Assembly: GCF_900091495.1 (NCBI RefSeq)
Contig: NZ_LT607413.1
Coordinates: forward strand, 1,612,001-1,676,000
Source of the DNA: Micromonospora echinospora
Lineage (GTDB): Bacteria; Actinomycetota; Actinomycetes; Mycobacteriales; Micromonosporaceae
DNA: 64,000 bases
Direction of reading: 5' to 3'
Shown piece after piece: positions 59,927-64,000 of this stretch (positions are counted from its first letter, which is position 1; each line of letters opens with the position of its first letter). The notes beneath the pieces are model-generated. The model did not search any database and was not told where the DNA came from. It saw nothing but the letters and a program-made list of their open reading frames with translations. Made by a program: the position numbers and the translations under genes.

Positions 59927-62401
59927 ATGACCATCTCACTCGCCGATCACCTGCGCACCCTCGACGACGAGGCGCTCGCCGCGCTGCTCGCCCGGCGGCC
60001 GGACCTCGTCGTGCCGGTGCCCGCCGACCTCTCGGCCCTCGCCGTCCGGGCACAGTCGCGGGTCTCGGTGGCCCGCGCGCTCGACGGGTTGGACCAGTTC
60101 ACCCTCCAGATCCTCGACGCCGCCCGGCTGACCCGGGGCCCCGACGGGGGCGGCACCTCCGTCGAGGCGGTGCTCGCGATGGCCACCGCCGGTCCGCGTC
60201 CGCCCGCGCCGACCGCCGTCCGGGCCGCCCTGTCGCGGCTGCGCGAGCTGTTCCTGGTGTACGGCCCGGAGCACGACCTGCACGTGGTGGCGAGTGTGGA
60301 CGAGGTGTCCGCGTACCCGGCGGGGCTGGGCCGGCCGGCGGCGGAGCTGGACCCGGCGACCGCCGCGCTCTGCGCGGACCCGGCGAAGCTGCGGCGGACG
60401 CTGCTGGCCGCCCCTCCTTCCGCGCGGGCGATCCTGGACCGGCTCGCCGCCGGACCGCCGGTCGGCACGGTGCCCCCGGGCGCGCTGCGCGCACCCGCCT
60501 CCGGGGTGCAGGACGTCGTCCCGGCCGATCCGACCAACGGTGGCCCGCCGACCGGTTCCCCGGTGCGCTGGCTGGTCGACCACCGGCTGCTGGTGCCGGT
60601 CTCCGGGGCCGAGTCGGGTGGGGCGGGCGCGGTGGAGCTGCCCCGCGAGGTCGGCCTGCTGCTGCGGCGGGAGACGGGCCCGCTCGGCCCGCTGCGGACC
60701 GAGCCGCCGACGGTGGCCGCCGCGCCCCGTGAGCCGAAAATCGTGGACAACGCCGGGACCGGGCAGACCATGGAGGTGGTCCGCCACACCGAGGCGCTGC
60801 TGGACGCGCTGGCCGCCGACCCGGCGCCGGTGCTGCGGACCGGCGGGCTCGGGGTGCGGGACCTGCGCCGGCTGGCCAAGGTCACCGGGCTGGACGAGCC
60901 GACCACCGCGCTGCTGCTGGAGACGGCGTACGCGGCCGGGCTCCTCGGTGAGCTGGACCTCCCCGGGGCCAGCACCACCCGGTACGGGGCCGACCAGCAG
61001 GTCCTGCCCACCGGCGGGTACGAGGTGTGGCGGGCGCTCTCCCTGGCCCGGCGCTGGGAGCAGTTGGCCCGCGCCTGGCTGGCGATGACCCGGCAGGTGG
61101 GCCTGGTCGGGCAACGGGACGACCGGGACCGGCCGATCAGTGCGCTCTCCGCCGAGGCGGAACGGGCCGGCGCGCCGGCCGCCCGCCGGGCCGTGCTCGG
61201 GGTCCTCGCCGATCTGCCCCCGGCGACCGCCCCCACCCCCGACGAGGTGCTGGGGCTACTCGACTGGCGGGCACCCCGACGCAGCCGGGGACGGGAGACG
61301 GCCCACCGGGAGGTGCTGGCGGAGGCGGCCACGCTGGGCGTGACCGGGCTGGGGGCGCTCACCTCGTACGGGCGACTGCTGCTGGCCGACACGGAGTCCC
61401 AGGGGACGGGGAGCGACGACCCGCTGGGGGTACGGACCGATCCCGACGAGCAGTCCACCGCCGTCCGGGCCCTGGACGCGCTGCTCCCCGAGCCGGTCGA
61501 CCACTTCCTCGTCCAGGCCGACCTGACCGTGGTGGTGCCGGGTCCACCGGAGCCGGCGCTCGCCGCCGAACTGGACGTGGTCGCCGAGCACGAGTCGGCC
61601 GGCGGGGCGAGCGTGCACCGGGTCACCACGGCGAGCGTGCGCCGGGCGCTGGACGCCGGCTGGTCCGCCGAGGACCTGCACGAGTTGTTCCGTCGCCGGT
61701 CCCGGACCCCGGTGCCGCAGGGGCTGACGTACCTGGTGGACGACGTGGCCCGCCGGCACGGCGGACTGCGGGTCGGCTCGGCCGGGGCGTACCTGCGCAG
61801 TGACGACGAGGCGCTGCTGGTCGAGGTGCTCGCCGATCGGCGGTTGGAGGGGCTGTCGATGCGCCGGCTCGCCCCGACCGTGCTGGTCACGCCGTACCAG
61901 ATCGGCCGGCTGCTGGGGGCGCTGCGGGACGCCGGCTACGCGCCGGTGCCGGAGGACGCGGCCGGGGCGGCGGTGCTGGCCCGGCCGAAGGCACGCCGGG
62001 CCCCGGCCCGGGTGCCGGTGACCACCCGCTCGGTCGACCCGCTGGCTGGGCCCCGGCTCACCCCACCCCGGCTGCTCGGCATCGTGGAGCAGATCCGGCG
62101 GGGCGAGGCGGCGGCGCGGGTGGCCCGACGGGCCCCGTCGGTGTTGCGCGGCGTGGCGCCGGAGGGGGGTGGCCCGGTCGCGGTGCCGGGTCACCGGGAC
62201 GCGCTGGCGGTGCTGCAACAGGCGGTCCGGGACAAGGCCCTGGTCTGGGTGGGGTACGTGGACGCGCACGGCGCGACCGCGTCCCGGTTGGTGCGTCCGG
62301 TGTCGATCGGTGCGGGCTACCTGCGCGCGGAGGACGAGCGGACGGAGATGCTGCACACCTTCGCCCTGCACCGGATCACCGCGGCGGTGCGGGACGGGTA
62401 G
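59927..62401 (+). CDS. Helicase-C-terminal/WYL-like domain protein
   Basis: An 824-residue protein of the actinobacterial family called helicase C-terminal domain-containing (Helicase_C_3). There are no Walker motifs. The N-terminus (LADHLRTLDDEALAALLARRPDLVVPVPADLSALAVRAQSRVSVARALDGLDQFTLQILDA) and the middle PVDHFLVQADLTVVVPGP and LRSDDEALLVEVLADRRLEGLSMRRLAPTVLVT are typical. The last 80 residues resemble a WYL domain. It lies near the XPB helicase gene, which suggests a partnership in repair. Function unknown. Confidence 0.85.
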   Translation: MTISLADHLRTLDDEALAALLARRPDLVVPVPADLSALAVRAQSRVSVARALDGLDQFTLQILDAARLTRGPDGGGTSVEAVLAMATAGPRPPAPTAVRAALSRLRELFLVYGPEHDLHVVASVDEVSAYPAGLGRPAAELDPATAALCADPAKLRRTLLAAPPSARAILDRLAAGPPVGTVPPGALRAPASGVQDVVPADPTNGGPPTGSPVRWLVDHRLLVPVSGAESGGAGAVELPREVGLLLRRETGPLGPLRTEPPTVAAAPREPKIVDNAGTGQTMEVVRHTEALLDALAADPAPVLRTGGLGVRDLRRLAKVTGLDEPTTALLLETAYAAGLLGELDLPGASTTRYGADQQVLPTGGYEVWRALSLARRWEQLARAWLAMTRQVGLVGQRDDRDRPISALSAEAERAGAPAARRAVLGVLADLPPATAPTPDEVLGLLDWRAPRRSRGRETAHREVLAEAATLGVTGLGALTSYGRLLLADTESQGTGSDDPLGVRTDPDEQSTAVRALDALLPEPVDHFLVQADLTVVVPGPPEPALAAELDVVAEHESAGGASVHRVTTASVRRALDAGWSAEDLHELFRRRSRTPVPQGLTYLVDDVARRHGGLRVGSAGAYLRSDDEALLVEVLADRRLEGLSMRRLAPTVLVTPYQIGRLLGALRDAGYAPVPEDAAGAAVLARPKARRAPARVPVTTRSVDPLAGPRLTPPRLLGIVEQIRRGEAAARVARRAPSVLRGVAPEGGGPVAVPGHRDALAVLQQAVRDKALVWVGYVDAHGATASRLVRPVSIGAGYLRAEDERTEMLHTFALHRITAAVRDG

Positions 62402-62405
62402 GTCG

Positions 62406-62726
62406 TCAGCGGCGTCGGCCGCGTCGGACGGTGCCGACGATCGAGACGATCAGCAGCAGGGCGAAGGCCGCCCCGGCGGACTCGCCCAGCGAGTCGATGA
62501 ACCCCTGCTGGAGCACGAGCCAACCGAAGAGGAACCAGCCGAGGACCGCCGCGCCGGCCACCGCGTACGCCACCACGGTCGCGGTGGACACCGTGGGCGT
62601 CGCGGCGGCTCCGTCCGTGCGTCGGGTGTCGTCGGCTTTCGCGCGTCGGGTGTCGTCGGCTGAGGACACCTCCGCCACGGGTGCGGCCCGCTCGCTCTCG
62701 GCGGTGGTGTCCCGGTCGACCGTCAT
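62406..62726 (-). CDS. Small membrane protein, unknown
   Basis: A 106-residue protein with a charged N-terminus carrying the repeat ADDTRR twice, followed by two membrane segments (VVAYAVAGAAVLGWFLFGWLVL and GAAFALLLIVSIVGTV) and an Arg-rich end. ATG 62726 has GGGAGGT upstream. No family recognised. Confidence 0.78.
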   Translation of the reverse strand: MTVDRDTTAESERAAPVAEVSSADDTRRAKADDTRRTDGAAATPTVSTATVVAYAVAGAAVLGWFLFGWLVLQQGFIDSLGESAGAAFALLLIVSIVGTVRRGRRR

Positions 62727-62753
62727 CTGCTGACCTCCCCGTCGCCGCCCCCT

Positions 62754-62798
62754 GCGTCCACCCTGTCACCTGAGGGGACGAAGTGACAGGGTGGACGC
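62754..62798. terminator. Terminator after L,D-transpeptidase
   Basis: A 16-bp perfect stem around a 13-base loop, 12 bp after the L,D-transpeptidase stop on the minus strand. Confidence 0.85.
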
Positions 62799-62810
62799 GG
62801 TCGGATCGGA

Positions 62811-63665
62811 TCAGGTGCCGGGCCGCTTGCCGAACACGACCACGCGGTAGCCGATCTTGCCCCAGTCCCAGAACCGCTTGGCGTCGTACGGCAGCAGGTT
62901 GATGCAGCCGTGCGAGCCGATGGACTTGTCGTGCAGGTAGGTGGTGGTCTGGTGGAACCCGATGCCACCCACGAAGCGCTGCCAGTAGGGCAGCCACACC
63001 TCGTAAGGGTCGGACCACTCCTTGACGGTCCGCTTGTTGATCTTGTAGGTGCCGGTGGGGGTGGCGTAGCCGCGCATCCCGGTCCGGGTCACCGTCGGCG
63101 GGACCATGACCTTCCCGTCCCGCATGACCCAGGTGGTCTGCCGGGTCAGGTCGATGCAGAACGTGACACCGGATCCGGTCTTGCAGCTGTTCACGTTCGT
63201 CGTGGCCAGCCGCTTCGACACGTCGTGCGTGGTGGGTCCGGCACGGCCCTGGACCGGGCGGATGTCGTACCGCTGCTGGAACTTCTTGATCGCGGCGCAG
63301 TCGGTGGCGGACTGCTTGCCGTCCACGATGACCTTGCCGAACGTGCCCAGCTTGGCGAGATAGGTCTCGACGGCCTTCTGGTACTCCCCCTGCGGGCAGG
63401 CGGCGGCCTTGGTCTTGTTCGAGGTGGTCTGGACGGTGGATCGGGTGGTCGCGAGTGTCGCGGTCGTCGTCCTGGCGGACGTCAGGCCGGTCAGCTGGTC
63501 GGAGCCGAGCACGGCGCTCTCCCCCGATAACCGTCCCGACACGCTGACCGCGGCGAGGTCGTCGCCGGCCGGATCAGCCTGCGGGTCGAGCGCGCACGCG
63601 CTCGCACCGACCAGCGTGACCACTGCCAGGGCGGCGACCCGGATGGTGGACCGAACTCTGTTCAT
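62811..63665 (-). CDS. L,D-transpeptidase with peptidoglycan-binding domain
   Basis: A 284-residue exported enzyme. The signal has an unusual lipobox (ASAC with Cys24), so it may be a lipoprotein. Residues about 90-155 form a peptidoglycan-binding-like domain, and residues 165-284 the YkuD catalytic domain. Catalytic residues are visible: His238 in GIGFHQ, and His252 and Cys254 in SHGCINL. It cross-links peptidoglycan (3-3 links). ATG 63665 has AGGAGGAC upstream. The adjacent terminator makes it monocistronic. Confidence 0.92.
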   Translation of the reverse strand: MNRVRSTIRVAALAVVTLVGASACALDPQADPAGDDLAAVSVSGRLSGESAVLGSDQLTGLTSARTTTATLATTRSTVQTTSNKTKAAACPQGEYQKAVETYLAKLGTFGKVIVDGKQSATDCAAIKKFQQRYDIRPVQGRAGPTTHDVSKRLATTNVNSCKTGSGVTFCIDLTRQTTWVMRDGKVMVPPTVTRTGMRGYATPTGTYKINKRTVKEWSDPYEVWLPYWQRFVGGIGFHQTTTYLHDKSIGSHGCINLLPYDAKRFWDWGKIGYRVVVFGKRPGT

Positions 63666-63855
63666 GTGTCCTCCTAGGGGCACAGCCGTCCCTTCGCTAG
63701 ACGTATGTGAGTGCCGCGAAGGTTGCACCCTGTAGTGAATTTTTCTGGCCGTTCCCCCTGCGTGCAAGACTGGAGGGTCGCCCAGATTCCGTCGTCGCAC
63801 GGGGGCGACGAGGCGGCAGACGGCAAAACACCTGGTGAGAGCGGGAGGACCCGGC

Positions 63856-64000
63856 GTGAACGGTGGACCATTGATCGTGCAGTCGGACAAGACCCTGCTG
63901 CTGGAGATCGACCACCCGGACGCGCAGGCCTGCCGAATGGCCATCGCGCCCTTCGCCGAGCTGGAGCGCTCACCCGAGCACGTGCACACCTACCGGCTCA
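63856..64000 (+). CDS. DNA repair helicase XPB, 5' end
   Basis: The first 48 codons of a gene that continues past the window. NGGPLIVQSDKTLLLEIDHPDAQACRMAIAPFAELERSPEHVHTYRL matches the N-terminus of actinobacterial XPB/Ercc3 helicases, which have a conserved LIVQSDKTLLLEVDH start. GTG 63856 has GGGAGG upstream. Its neighbour with Helicase_C_3 similarity may be functionally linked. Confidence 0.85.
   Translation, partial: MNGGPLIVQSDKTLLLEIDHPDAQACRMAIAPFAELERSPEHVHTYRL

Overview
The window is one contiguous piece of a very GC-rich chromosome with frequent GTG starts, strong third-position G/C bias and many 4-base start/stop overlaps. It belongs to a filamentous actinomycete, most likely a member of the Micromonosporaceae such as Micromonospora. 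Supporting markers are sepH, DUF2530 and DUF3027 proteins, a DUF397/DUF5753 regulator pair, futalosine-pathway menaquinone genes, an actinobacterial XPB-type helicase and MsiK-type sugar ATPase. The lineage is inferred from gene content only. I see no rRNA, complete tRNA, CRISPR array, transposase, prophage or secondary-metabolite core enzyme. The gene content looks like ordinary chromosome, with small accessory pieces.

Layout, left to right. 0.4-5.6 kb: a DinB-like protein, an EVE-like protein, a CsbD-like stress protein, then a copper module (copA, a His-rich membrane-anchored protein and copZ read left; csoR reads right) with two CsoR-type operators between the divergent arms. 5.6-8.3 kb: a perfect 21-bp inverted repeat, the DUF397/DUF5753 pair, and three translationally coupled genes including a DivIVA-like one. 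8.5-16 kb: a YibE/F membrane protein, a c-di-AMP (ydaO-type) riboswitch in front of a secreted LAS-type peptidase, carbonic anhydrase, a winged-helix regulator, two membrane or secreted proteins, a PPOX-type oxidoreductase, a secreted C39-like protein behind a structured leader, and a hemerythrin. 16-25.5 kb: a P450-ferredoxin pair, an AI-2E family transporter, an alpha/beta hydrolase, a coupled sugar phosphorylase plus phosphoglucomutase pair, a thioesterase and an MsiK-type ATPase.

25.6-31.5 kb holds a wall-glycopolymer cluster read leftward: ABC permease, ABC ATPase, a fused CDP-alcohol phosphotransferase, and a fused GT2/glycerophosphotransferase. 31.5-42.9 kb: L-serine dehydratase, PspC, DUF4230, arginyl-tRNA synthetase preceded by a short Arg-rich leader peptide, an ArsR/SRPBCC pair with a palindrome across the start codon, acyl-CoA dehydrogenase, nitroreductase, an aldose-epimerase-like enzyme, an MFS exporter and pdxH. 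43-53 kb: citrate synthase, serC, sepH, an aldo/keto reductase, an RNA ligase-like phosphodiesterase, a MarR/MFS pair and a purine permease. 53-64 kb: DUF3027, MFS, mqnB, an HTH-GNAT fusion, a repeat-rich gap, mqnD, a cold-shock protein, a HAD phosphatase, a helicase-associated WYL-like protein, an L,D-transpeptidase, and the 5' end of an XPB helicase.

The most unusual signal is at 34.4-34.7 kb. A 16-codon reading frame ends in Leu-Arg-Ala-Arg-Leu-Arg-Arg-Arg, finishes with three consecutive CGA codons, and sits in the leader of arginyl-tRNA synthetase between a clear -10 box and two hairpins. This is the arrangement expected of ribosome-mediated attenuation responding to charged tRNA-Arg. 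Other points worth checking are the structured leader of the C39-like gene, the inverted and tandem repeats at 5.9, 44.3 and 57.5-57.9 kb, and the wall-polymer fusion proteins.
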